Origin: Niveibacterium sp. 24ML
GTDB taxonomy: Bacteria; Pseudomonadota; Gammaproteobacteria; Burkholderiales; Rhodocyclaceae
DNA: 64,000 nucleotides
Reading direction: 5' to 3'
Assembly (NCBI RefSeq): GCF_026586805.1
Contig: NZ_JAPFHA010000002.1
Span: 248,001 to 312,000, forward strand
In this document: piece by piece, positions 8,670 to 16,233 of the stretch
Layout: each line of letters opens with the position of its first letter
Numbering within the stretch: position 1 is the first letter of the stretch
Program-made: the position numbers and the translations under genes
The notes under the pieces: generated by a model
What the model was told of the DNA's origin: nothing
Database searches by the model: none
What the model saw: only the letters and a program-made list of their open reading frames with translations

Positions 8670-10132
8670 GGTTGGGTGACCGTGACGGGGGTAGGGCGCT
8701 CGATGCGCAGATCGGCGTGTTGGGCGTACTCGGCAAAGCGCTCGCTCTGGCCACTGGCTTCAAGCAGTTCGGCCAGGGCTACGACATAGTCCCGAGCGGC
8801 CTGGGCGCGGTCGATCTGCGCGCGCGACAAGGCGAGGCGCGCATCGACCAGATCGAGCGAGGTACTCAGGCCTTCGCGAAAGCCGCTTTCGCGCAGCTTC
8901 ACGTTCTCGTCGGCGAGGGCGATGCTCGATTCGAGCAGCAGGTAGCGCTGGCGGGCCTGTTCCACCTCGCGCCAACGTTTGTCGATGAGGGTGCTGATGT
9001 CGTCGCGCGCCTGTTCGGTGTAGGCGGCAAGGCCCGCGCTCTGGCGCTGGCTGGCGGCGATCATGCTGCCGCGGTCGATGCGGTCGAACAGCGTGAAGCG
9101 CAGGCCCACGCCGACCACCCAGTCCGGTTCCACTGGCGTCAGCACTTCCTTGTTGAACTGGTAGGTGCCAAAGGCGAAGACTTCCGGCATCAGAGCCGAG
9201 CGCGCAATCGTTTCAAGCTGTGCGGTCTGTTGGCGTTTGGCGTCGAGCAACGCGAGGCCCGGGTGTGCGGCCAGGCCGTGTTGCGCCCAGGTCTCGATCG
9301 GTTCGAGCGGCTTGCTGCGTACGAACAGCGGTGAGCTGGGCGAGACGTCTTGCGCGCTGACCAGCATGCGGTTGAGCGCAATCTGCGCCAGCGCGCGCTC
9401 GTCCTGCGCCTTGAAGAGGTTGCGCTGCGCTTCGTCGTAAGCCACCTGGGCGTGCAGGCGGTCAGCGCGCGCAATCATGCCGGTCTTCTCGAAGCGTTCG
9501 GCCTGATGCAGATGGCGGGTGAGCGCGGCCGCTACGGCGGTGCGCACCGCCACGGCGTGTTCGGCCAGCAGCAGGCCGTAGTAGGTTTTCACCAGTTGGG
9601 TGGTGAGCGCCTCGCCGGCATGGCGCTCTTCGGCGCTGGCTTCGGCCGTGCGCGCGGTGGCCAGATCCTGCGTGGCGCTGATCTTGCCGCCGGTAAAAAG
9701 CGGCCAGTTGAAGCCGACGATCGGGCGCACGCCTTCGTTCTTGTACTGGTATTCGACGGTGGAAGGCAGCTGCGGCAACTTGATGCCGGTGGCCCCCCCG
9801 ATGACGCCGACCGCCTGGTTGAGCTTGCCGGTCACGGGCGAAACATCGACTTCGTAGTCGCGTTCGAGTTTCGAGTACATCACCGTTGCATTGACTTGCG
9901 GCAGCGACAGCGAGCGGGTTGCTTGCGCTTCCAGCTCACGCGCTTCGCGATGCAGGCGCGCGGCGCGCAAGGTGCCGGACTTGTCGGCCAGCCGCAGTTG
10001 CGCCTCTTCAATGCTCAGCGGTGCGGCACCGGCACTGGCTGCGCCAAGGCTGAGGGCAAGCAACAGGGCCGCGTGCCAGGGCGTGCGATGCAATGCGGCT
10101 GCGAGCGGAGTAGGGCGGGCAGGTGTGGGCAC
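8666..10132 (-). CDS. TolC-family outer membrane efflux protein
   Basis: Outer-membrane channel subunit (trimer expected) of 488 residues with an N-terminal signal peptide ending near ASAGAAPLS. It has two internally similar halves rich in Ala, Gln, Arg and Leu coiled-coil repeats, with the paired motifs LSIEEAQLRLADKSGTLRAARL and LDLVDARLALSRAQIDRAQAARDY. The start is GTG at 10132. It is the first gene of the exporter operon. Because the RND pump at 10910-15147 has no outer-membrane gene of its own, this channel might serve both; that is inference. Confidence 0.9.
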   Translation of the reverse strand: MPTPARPTPLAAALHRTPWHAALLLALSLGAASAGAAPLSIEEAQLRLADKSGTLRAARLHREARELEAQATRSLSLPQVNATVMYSKLERDYEVDVSPVTGKLNQAVGVIGGATGIKLPQLPSTVEYQYKNEGVRPIVGFNWPLFTGGKISATQDLATARTAEASAEERHAGEALTTQLVKTYYGLLLAEHAVAVRTAVAAALTRHLHQAERFEKTGMIARADRLHAQVAYDEAQRNLFKAQDERALAQIALNRMLVSAQDVSPSSPLFVRSKPLEPIETWAQHGLAAHPGLALLDAKRQQTAQLETIARSALMPEVFAFGTYQFNKEVLTPVEPDWVVGVGLRFTLFDRIDRGSMIAASQRQSAGLAAYTEQARDDISTLIDKRWREVEQARQRYLLLESSIALADENVKLRESGFREGLSTSLDLVDARLALSRAQIDRAQAARDYVVALAELLEASGQSERFAEYAQHADLRIERPTPVTVTQP

Positions 10133-10349
10133 GGCGGGTCTTTCGATCAGCGGACGCCCATGGTAGCGACTGAAGGCTGCTTAGGCAATTACATGGGCAC
10201 TTCGGTTATCGGCGCAGCGGCGCTTGGGCGCCAGGATTCACGCCGCCATCCATGGTCTCACGCCGCCGCGCATGGCCCGAAGGTTTACCATGGCGCCCAG
10301 CGCTCCGATACCCACTCGCCACTCCCCACTCCCGATACCAGCCCCCACC

Positions 10350-10853
10350 GTGCCGCCCATCACACGCCTGAACCCCATCGTCGCCCTTGCCCTGCTGTCA
10401 TTGACTTGCCTCGCCACGGCCCGCGCCGCCGCGTTCGAGTTTGAGGGTTTCGCGCTCGGCATGCCGCATGCGCAAGCGAGCACGCTGCGGCCAGACGTGG
10501 CGTGGCAGCCCGATGCCAGCGGCGCGGCCGGCAGCATGGCGCGCAAGGAATTCACGGCCAGCTACCTGGGCCGCGAGGCCCAGGTTTCGATTGGCCTTGA
10601 CCCGGAAGGCAAATTTGTCCGCCTGATCGCGTTCGCCTTCCGCCCGGAGTCCGGCAGCCAGTGCATTCTTGATGCCGTGGGGGCGCGGCTGCAACTGGAG
10701 AAGCGGATCGGCCCGGCGATGGAATCGAGCAACGAGGCCTTCGGGCGCCGCATGAAGTGGATTGACGCCGATGGCGCCACCGTGCGCTGGCTTGAAGCGT
10801 GCGCGGTGGATGCCGGCGGCTATTTCGTGACCTACGCGAAGCCGGCCGACTGA
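10350..10853 (+). CDS. Hypothetical secreted or periplasmic protein
   Basis: A small plus-strand gene standing alone between two minus-strand operons. Starting at the GTG at 10350 gives a good signal peptide (ITRLNPIVALALLSLTCLATARA) and a mature part of about 140 residues. Starts at 10272 or 10290 are possible but add a Pro/Arg-rich leader. The mature protein contains FEFEGFALGMPHAQAS, a pattern seen in small periplasmic proteins that begin with a short amphipathic strand, and two cysteines that could form a disulphide. I do not recognise a functional family. Confidence 0.7.
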   Translation: MPPITRLNPIVALALLSLTCLATARAAAFEFEGFALGMPHAQASTLRPDVAWQPDASGAAGSMARKEFTASYLGREAQVSIGLDPEGKFVRLIAFAFRPESGSQCILDAVGARLQLEKRIGPAMESSNEAFGRRMKWIDADGATVRWLEACAVDAGGYFVTYAKPAD

Positions 10854-10869
10854 GCCGGCGCCCATGCAG

Positions 10870-10901
10870 CGGAGCAGGCCACGCCACGCTGGCCTGCTCC
10901 G
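10870..10901. terminator. Hairpin between convergent genes, probable bidirectional terminator
   Basis: A perfect 12-base stem (cggagcaggcca with its complement) and an 8-base loop sit between the stop of the small secreted protein and the stop of the convergent RND permease gene. No long T-run follows on either strand, so termination efficiency is uncertain. Confidence 0.6.
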
Positions 10902-10909
10902 TTAGCGAC

Positions 10910-13900
10910 TTACGCGCCCGTTTCGCTTGCCGCCTTGCCGCCCGCTGCCGCGTGTGTTGCGTGATGCGGCAACAGGCGGCGGACGAAGTTGATGCCATCG
11001 TCGACGTAGGTGAAGACGACCGGGATTACCAGCAAGCTGAGGAAGGTGGAGGTGATCAGCCCGCCGATCACGACAATCGCCATCGGGGCGCGGAAGCTGG
11101 GGTCCACGCCCAGGCCGATCGCGATCGGCAGCATGCCGGCGCCCATTGCGATGGTGGTCATGACGATCGGGCGCGCGCGCTTGTGGCAGGCGTCGAGCAG
11201 GGCGTCCCAGCGCGACATGCCGTGGTTGCGGCGCGCCATCACCGCGTACTCGACCAGCAGGATCGAGTTCTTCGTGGCAACCCCCATCAGCATGATCAGC
11301 CCGATCATCGAGGGCATCGACAGCGCGGTGCCGGTGAGGAAGAGCGCGAGGAAGGCGCCCGGCACCGAGAGCACCAGCGCAGCCAGAATCGTCACCGGCT
11401 GCACGAAGTCGTGGAACAGCAGCACCAGCACGATGTAGATGCACAGCACGCCGGTGAGCATCGCCAGGCCAAAGCTGGCGAACAGTTCCGCCATTGCTTC
11501 GGCGTCGCCCACCGTGGTTTGCGATACACCCGGCGGCAGGTTCTTCAGGCTGGGCAGTTCCAGCGCTTTGGCCGACACCTCGCCGAGCGGTTCGCCGTTG
11601 AGTTCGATCTCGAAGTTGATGTTGCGCAGGCGGTCGTAACGGTCGATCTGTGCCGGGCCGCTATCGACCGTGAGCGTGGCGATGCTGCCCAGCATCACCG
11701 GCCCCTTGCTGCCCGGCACGCTCAGGCGTGCAATCAGATCCAGGTCCTGCCGCGCATCGGCCTTGAGCTTCACCACCACCGGCACCTGGCGTTGCGACAG
11801 GTTCAGCTTGGCCAGGCCCTGGTCGTAGTCGCCCGCGGTGGCGATGCGCAGCGTATCGGCAATGGCGGCGGCGGTGACGCCCCGCTCGGCCGCCTTGGCG
11901 AAATCGGGCCGCACGATCACCTCGGGCCGCACCAGGCTGGAGGTGGAGGTCACCGCGCCAATGCCGGGGATGGTGCGCAGTTCGCGTTCGACCTTGGCGG
12001 CATGTTCGCTGAGCAGGCGGCCATCTTCGCCGGCCAGCACCAGCACATACTTCTGGTTGGCGCCCGGCAGGCCGACCGAGACGCGCGCGCCCGGTATCAC
12101 TTCGAGCGCGCGGCGCAAGTCGCCTTCGATGTCTTGTTTGGTGACGCCGGGGCGGTCGCCGCGCGGCGTCATGTTGATCGTCAGCGATGCCTTGCGCACC
12201 TCCGATGCGCCGCCCGCAGCCCAGGGGTCGCCGCCGGAATTGCCGCCGCCGATTGCGGTGTAGACCAGCTTCACATGCGGGTGCTTTTCGACCAGCGCCC
12301 GCGCCTGTTCGGCCACCGCGAAGGTCTGTCTGAAGGTGCTACCGGGCGGCAACTCGATCACCACCTGGCTTTGCGAGAGGTCGTCGGGCGGCAGGAAGCC
12401 GGTTTCAAGGTACTGCACCAGCGAGAACGAGCCGAAGAAGAACACCGCCGCTGCCAGCATCGTCCAGCCGCGATGATGCAGACAGGCCTTGACCCAGCCG
12501 GTGTAGACGTCGAGCCAGCGCGGCTCGACATGCTCGCCCTTTGGGGGCTTGAGCAGGTAGGCGGCCATCATCGGGGTCAGCATGCGCGCCACCACCAGCG
12601 AGGCAAACACCGCAATCGCGGCGGTCCAGCCGAATTGCACGAAGAACTTGCCGGGCACGCCACCCATGAAGGCGGTGGGCAGGAAGACGGCGATCAGCGT
12701 GAAGGTGGTGGCGATCACCGCGAGGCCGATCTCGTCGGCCGCTTCCATCGCTGCCTGGTAGGGGGTCTTGCCCATGCGCAGGTGGCGGGTGATGTTCTCG
12801 ATCTCGACGATTGCGTCATCGACCAGGATGCCGACCACGATGGAGAGCGACAGCAGGGTCACTACGTTGATCGAAAAGCCCAGCATGTGCATGCCGGCGA
12901 AGGCCGGGATGATCGACAGCGGCAGCGCGGTGGCCGAGACCAGCGTGGCACGCCAGTCGCGCAGGAACAGCCATACCACCAGCACGGCGAGCAACGCGCC
13001 CTCATAGAGCAGATACATCGAGCCGTGGTAGTTCTCTTCCACCGGCTGCACGAAGTTAAAGGCCTCGGTGATCGTGACGTCCGGGTGTTCGGCCTTGAGC
13101 GCTTCGAGCGCGGCGCGCACGCCTTGTTCGACTTCCACCTCGCCGGCGCCGCGGCTGCGGGTGATCTCGAAGCCCACCACCGGCTTGCCGTTGAGCAGCG
13201 CAGCCGAGCGTTTTTCGGCCACCGAGTCGCTGACCTTGGCGACCTGGTCAAGCCGGATCCGGCGCCCGTCAGAGAGCGGGATCTCCATCGCCGCCAGTTC
13301 GGCCGCCGAGGCCACGGTGGCGATGGTGCGAACCGATTGTTCCGATCCGCCCAGATCGGCCCGCCCGCCCGAGGCTTCCTGCTGCACCTGGCGCAACTGG
13401 CGCGAGATGTCGGCAGCGGTGGCGTTGAGCGCGAACAGGCGGTCGGGGTCGATTTCGATGCTCACCTCACGGGTGACACCGCCCACGCGCGCCACGGCGC
13501 CCACGCCGCGCACGCTGAGCATGGCCTTGGTGACGTTGTTGTCCACGAACCAGGACAGCGCCTCTTCGTCCATGCGGCTGGAGGCGATGGCGTAGGTCAG
13601 GATCGGGACGCCAGCGAGGTTCACCTTCGAGATCACCGGATCGCGCAGATCGCCGGGCAAATCCGAGCGCACGCGTGAGACGGCATCGCGTACATCATCC
13701 ACCGCTTCCTGGGTGTCCTTCTCCAGCCGGAATTCGGCAGTGATGGTGGCGGTGCCGTCCTGCACCTTGGTGTAGATGTGCTTGATGCCCTGCAAGGTCG
13801 CCATCGAGTTTTCGAGCTTGCGTGCCACCTCGGTTTCGAGCTGCGCCGGGGAAGCGCCCGGCAGGCTTGCGGTGACGACGACCATCGGCAGATCGATGTC

Positions 13901-14023
13901 GGGGAAGTTCTGGATCTTCATCGCCTTGAAGCCGACGATGCCGGCGGCGGTGAGCAGGACGAAGAAGAGCAGGGCCGGGATCGGGTTGCGGATCGACCAG
14001 GACGAAACGTTGATTGCCGACAT
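10910..14023 (-). CDS. RND efflux transporter, inner-membrane pump subunit
   Basis: A 1037-residue proton-driven RND pump of the HAE1/AcrB class. It has twelve expected transmembrane helices in the usual 1+5 / 1+5 pattern, with two large periplasmic loops. Visible landmarks are PIPALLFFVLLTAAG at helix 1, ARKLENSMATLQGIKHIYT, GILVDDAIVEIENITRHLR (containing the Asp pair of helix 4 used in proton relay), and GVATKNSILLVEYAVMARR near the C-terminus. The adaptor gene lies 8 bases upstream. No outer-membrane factor or regulator is adjacent. Substrate is not predictable from sequence alone. Confidence 0.95.
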   Translation of the reverse strand: MSAINVSSWSIRNPIPALLFFVLLTAAGIVGFKAMKIQNFPDIDLPMVVVTASLPGASPAQLETEVARKLENSMATLQGIKHIYTKVQDGTATITAEFRLEKDTQEAVDDVRDAVSRVRSDLPGDLRDPVISKVNLAGVPILTYAIASSRMDEEALSWFVDNNVTKAMLSVRGVGAVARVGGVTREVSIEIDPDRLFALNATAADISRQLRQVQQEASGGRADLGGSEQSVRTIATVASAAELAAMEIPLSDGRRIRLDQVAKVSDSVAEKRSAALLNGKPVVGFEITRSRGAGEVEVEQGVRAALEALKAEHPDVTITEAFNFVQPVEENYHGSMYLLYEGALLAVLVVWLFLRDWRATLVSATALPLSIIPAFAGMHMLGFSINVVTLLSLSIVVGILVDDAIVEIENITRHLRMGKTPYQAAMEAADEIGLAVIATTFTLIAVFLPTAFMGGVPGKFFVQFGWTAAIAVFASLVVARMLTPMMAAYLLKPPKGEHVEPRWLDVYTGWVKACLHHRGWTMLAAAVFFFGSFSLVQYLETGFLPPDDLSQSQVVIELPPGSTFRQTFAVAEQARALVEKHPHVKLVYTAIGGGNSGGDPWAAGGASEVRKASLTINMTPRGDRPGVTKQDIEGDLRRALEVIPGARVSVGLPGANQKYVLVLAGEDGRLLSEHAAKVERELRTIPGIGAVTSTSSLVRPEVIVRPDFAKAAERGVTAAAIADTLRIATAGDYDQGLAKLNLSQRQVPVVVKLKADARQDLDLIARLSVPGSKGPVMLGSIATLTVDSGPAQIDRYDRLRNINFEIELNGEPLGEVSAKALELPSLKNLPPGVSQTTVGDAEAMAELFASFGLAMLTGVLCIYIVLVLLFHDFVQPVTILAALVLSVPGAFLALFLTGTALSMPSMIGLIMLMGVATKNSILLVEYAVMARRNHGMSRWDALLDACHKRARPIVMTTIAMGAGMLPIAIGLGVDPSFRAPMAIVVIGGLITSTFLSLLVIPVVFTYVDDGINFVRRLLPHHATHAAAGGKAASETGA

Positions 14024-14031
14024 GGTGGGGC

Positions 14032-15147
14032 TCAGTTCTTTGCGGCGCTGACAACGCGCACCGTATCGCCATCGGCAAGGAAGGCGCCGCCGGCCGCGAC
14101 CACCGCGGTGTCTGGCTTGAGCCCACGGACCTCAACCCGGTCGCCGACGCGGCGGCCCACGTCGATCTTCTGCTGCCGTACGCGCGAATCGGCCTCGACG
14201 ACCATCACGTAGCTGAAGCCGTCGCGCAGTGACACGGCGCTTTGCGGCAGGCTCTGGGCGCTGAGCTTGCCGATCTCGACTTCGCCGCGCGCGAACATGC
14301 CGGCGCGCGCCGCACCCGCTTCGGTCAGGTCCGCATACACCAGGCCGGTGCGGGTTTGCGGGTCGATCGTGGGGGCCAGCACACGCACGCGACCGGTGGC
14401 GCTGGTGCCGCCTGCAAGATGCAGGTGCACCGTGGCGCCGGGCGTGATCTGCGACATTTCGGCCTCGGCCAGTTCGCCGCGCCACTCCAGGCGGCCGCCG
14501 CGGATCAGGCGGAACAGCTCGCCCTGCGCGATCGAGCCCACCGTGCCGGTGCGCGCCGAGATCACGCCATCGTCCGGCGCCACGACGCGGGTTTGCGACA
14601 GGCGTACTTCGTCGGCCCGCAAGCGTGCGCGCTGCGCTTCCACCCGGGCCTGGGCGGTCACCACCGCGGTTTCGGCCTGCACCATCTGCTGCGCGCTGGA
14701 CATGCCGGCGCTGCGCAACTGGCGCGTGCGTTCAAGGTTGGCCTGCACCTCGTTGAGGGTCGCTTCGGCTTCGGCCAGGCCGGCCCGCGTCTGCGCGGTG
14801 TCGGCGTTGAGCGTGTCGCTGGCCAGGCGCGCGAGCAACTGGCCCTTGCGCACGGTATCGCCGACGTTCACCAGCACTTCGGTGATGCGCAGCCCGCCCA
14901 GTTCCGGCCCGACGGCTGCTTCTTGCCAGGCGGTGATGCTGCCGTTCGCGCTGAGCGTGCGCGCCCATTCGGCGGTTTCGGGCTTGACGGTCTGCACCGT
15001 CAGGGCGGCTTTGGCGCCGGGCTTTGCGGCGGCATTGGCGGGTGCCTTGGCCGGCGCATCGGGCGTGCCGCGCGTGGCGACGAAAAGGCCAATGGCGATG
15101 GCGGCGACGATGAGTGCCGCAATGACAGCGCGTTTGCGCAATTGCAT
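14032..15147 (-). CDS. RND efflux periplasmic adaptor subunit
   Basis: Membrane fusion protein of 371 residues. It has an N-terminal membrane anchor (AVIAALIVAAIAIGLFVATRG), an Ala/Pro-rich linker, then barrel-sandwich halves (LGGLRITEVLVNVGDTVRKGQLLARL and VVAPDDGVISARTGTVGSIA) flanking a helical hairpin with alternating Ala, Glu, Gln and Arg. The C-terminal part carries GLKPDTAVVAAGGAFLADGDTVRVV. It is the first gene of a two-gene operon with the RND pump. Confidence 0.94.
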   Translation of the reverse strand: MQLRKRAVIAALIVAAIAIGLFVATRGTPDAPAKAPANAAAKPGAKAALTVQTVKPETAEWARTLSANGSITAWQEAAVGPELGGLRITEVLVNVGDTVRKGQLLARLASDTLNADTAQTRAGLAEAEATLNEVQANLERTRQLRSAGMSSAQQMVQAETAVVTAQARVEAQRARLRADEVRLSQTRVVAPDDGVISARTGTVGSIAQGELFRLIRGGRLEWRGELAEAEMSQITPGATVHLHLAGGTSATGRVRVLAPTIDPQTRTGLVYADLTEAGAARAGMFARGEVEIGKLSAQSLPQSAVSLRDGFSYVMVVEADSRVRQQKIDVGRRVGDRVEVRGLKPDTAVVAAGGAFLADGDTVRVVSAAKN

Positions 15148-15448
15148 GACTGCCTCTGATCTGGATGCTTACCGGTTAAGTGGCCCGCTTCCCCGCGGAC
15201 GCCGACTTGGGCTCTGGGCCTGTGGGGGGCGTTGCGCTTTGGCGCGCCGAGCCTGCGATGCTAGGGCAGCACCGCAGGCATGACAAGGCGGCCGGGTGGG
15301 CGAACGCGGAGGCTGCGCGCGATGATTCTTGCGCCCGAATTTGTACGGCATGTGTCAGCCAGGATGCGCGCGGGGGGGGAAACGGAAAACGGCCCGTGCG
15401 GGCCGTTGTCATGTGCGACTGCCCGCCCGAGGCGGGGGTGTGCGCGGA
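15148..15448. other. Intergenic region upstream of the RND operon
   Basis: About 300 bases without a convincing gene. It must contain the promoter of the leftward RND adaptor-pump operon, but no clear -35/-10 pair stands out. The right end holds the terminator hairpin of the OmpA-type lipoprotein gene (15388-15407). A G8 run lies at 15372-15379. Short overlapping frames here look like chance openings in GC-rich DNA. Confidence 0.5.
15386..15407 (-). terminator. Rho-independent terminator of the OmpA-type lipoprotein gene
   Basis: A 9-base perfect stem (aacggcccg / cgggccgtt) with a 2-base core loop, followed on the minus strand by TTCC and a pyrimidine-rich stretch. It starts 42 bases after the stop of the OmpA-type gene. 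Confidence 0.7.
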
Positions 15449-16111
15449 TCAGGGCTTGGGTTCGCCGACGAAGATCTCTACCCGGCGATTGCGCGCGCGG
15501 CCGTCGGCGGTGTCGTTGCTGGCGATCGGGTCTCGCGCGCCGCGCCCGTCAATGCTGACCCGCGTGCTGGCCACGCCGCGGCCGGCCAGGTAGTTGCGGG
15601 TGCTGGAGGCGCGGTTGACCGACAGCGGGTCGTTGATCGCGTCAGAACCGGTGCTGTCGGTATGGCCGACCACGCGCACTTCCGTGGCCTTGTTCTCGTT
15701 CAGCGTGGTCGCGAAGCGGTCGAGGATCGGGCGCATGTTCGGCTTGATGTCGGCGCGGCCGGTATCGAAGGAAAAGTCGCCCGGTACGTCGAGCTTGAGC
15801 TGGTTGTCGGCGGTCTTGCTCACCTGCACTCCGGTGCCGGCGGTGGCCTTTTCCATCTCTTTCTTCTGTTTTTCCATGTGGGCCGACCAGGCATAGCCGC
15901 CGGCCGCACCGATCACCGCACCGATGGCGGCGTCGCGGCCGACCTTGTTGCTGCCGGTGGCGGCCCCGATCAGGGCGCCGGCTGCGGCACCGCCGAGCGC
16001 GCCAATGCCGGCGCCCTTGGCTTTGTTCTGCGAGCTTTCATCCATGGTTGCGCAGCCGCCCAGCGCCAGCGTGATGGCGGTGGCGAAAGTGGCGAGTCGG
16101 GTCTTGTTCAT
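15449..16111 (-). CDS. OmpA-family peptidoglycan-binding lipoprotein
   Basis: A 220-residue outer-membrane lipoprotein. The signal peptide has a lipobox (TLALGGCAT). A glycine-zipper segment follows, with repeated GAxIGAxxG units (about residues 35-75), then a linker and a C-terminal OmpA_C domain. That domain carries the peptidoglycan-binding TDSTGSDAINDPLSVNRA and the closing ARNRRVEIFV. The layout matches YiaD/Pal-related envelope proteins. The start MNKTRLATF was chosen because it opens a proper signal peptide; an in-frame start ten codons earlier does not. It has its own terminator and is probably monocistronic. Confidence 0.92.
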   Translation of the reverse strand: MNKTRLATFATAITLALGGCATMDESSQNKAKGAGIGALGGAAAGALIGAATGSNKVGRDAAIGAVIGAAGGYAWSAHMEKQKKEMEKATAGTGVQVSKTADNQLKLDVPGDFSFDTGRADIKPNMRPILDRFATTLNENKATEVRVVGHTDSTGSDAINDPLSVNRASSTRNYLAGRGVASTRVSIDGRGARDPIASNDTADGRARNRRVEIFVGEPKP

Positions 16112-16188
16112 GGTGAATTCCTGTTCGTGTGACGATGACAACTTTGCAAGTTTGCGCCACCCGTGGCGCCGCGGTTGCTACGAAATGA

Positions 16189-16211
16189 AACGGGCCGCAT
16201 CGCGGCCCGTT
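16189..16211 (-). terminator. Rho-independent terminator of the decarboxylase gene
   Basis: A perfect 10-base stem (aacgggccgc / gcggcccgtt) with a 3-base loop, followed on the minus strand by TTCATTTC. It lies 23 bases downstream of the decarboxylase stop codon. Confidence 0.75.
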
Positions 16212-16233
16212 GGGTGCTGCCGGTGGGCGCTGC

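Noticed and set aside
10799-13678. 959-codon open frame on the plus strand opposite the RND pump
   Set aside because: It is rich in His, Asp, Gln and Arg with no recognisable domain. The minus-strand RND pump accounts fully for this DNA.
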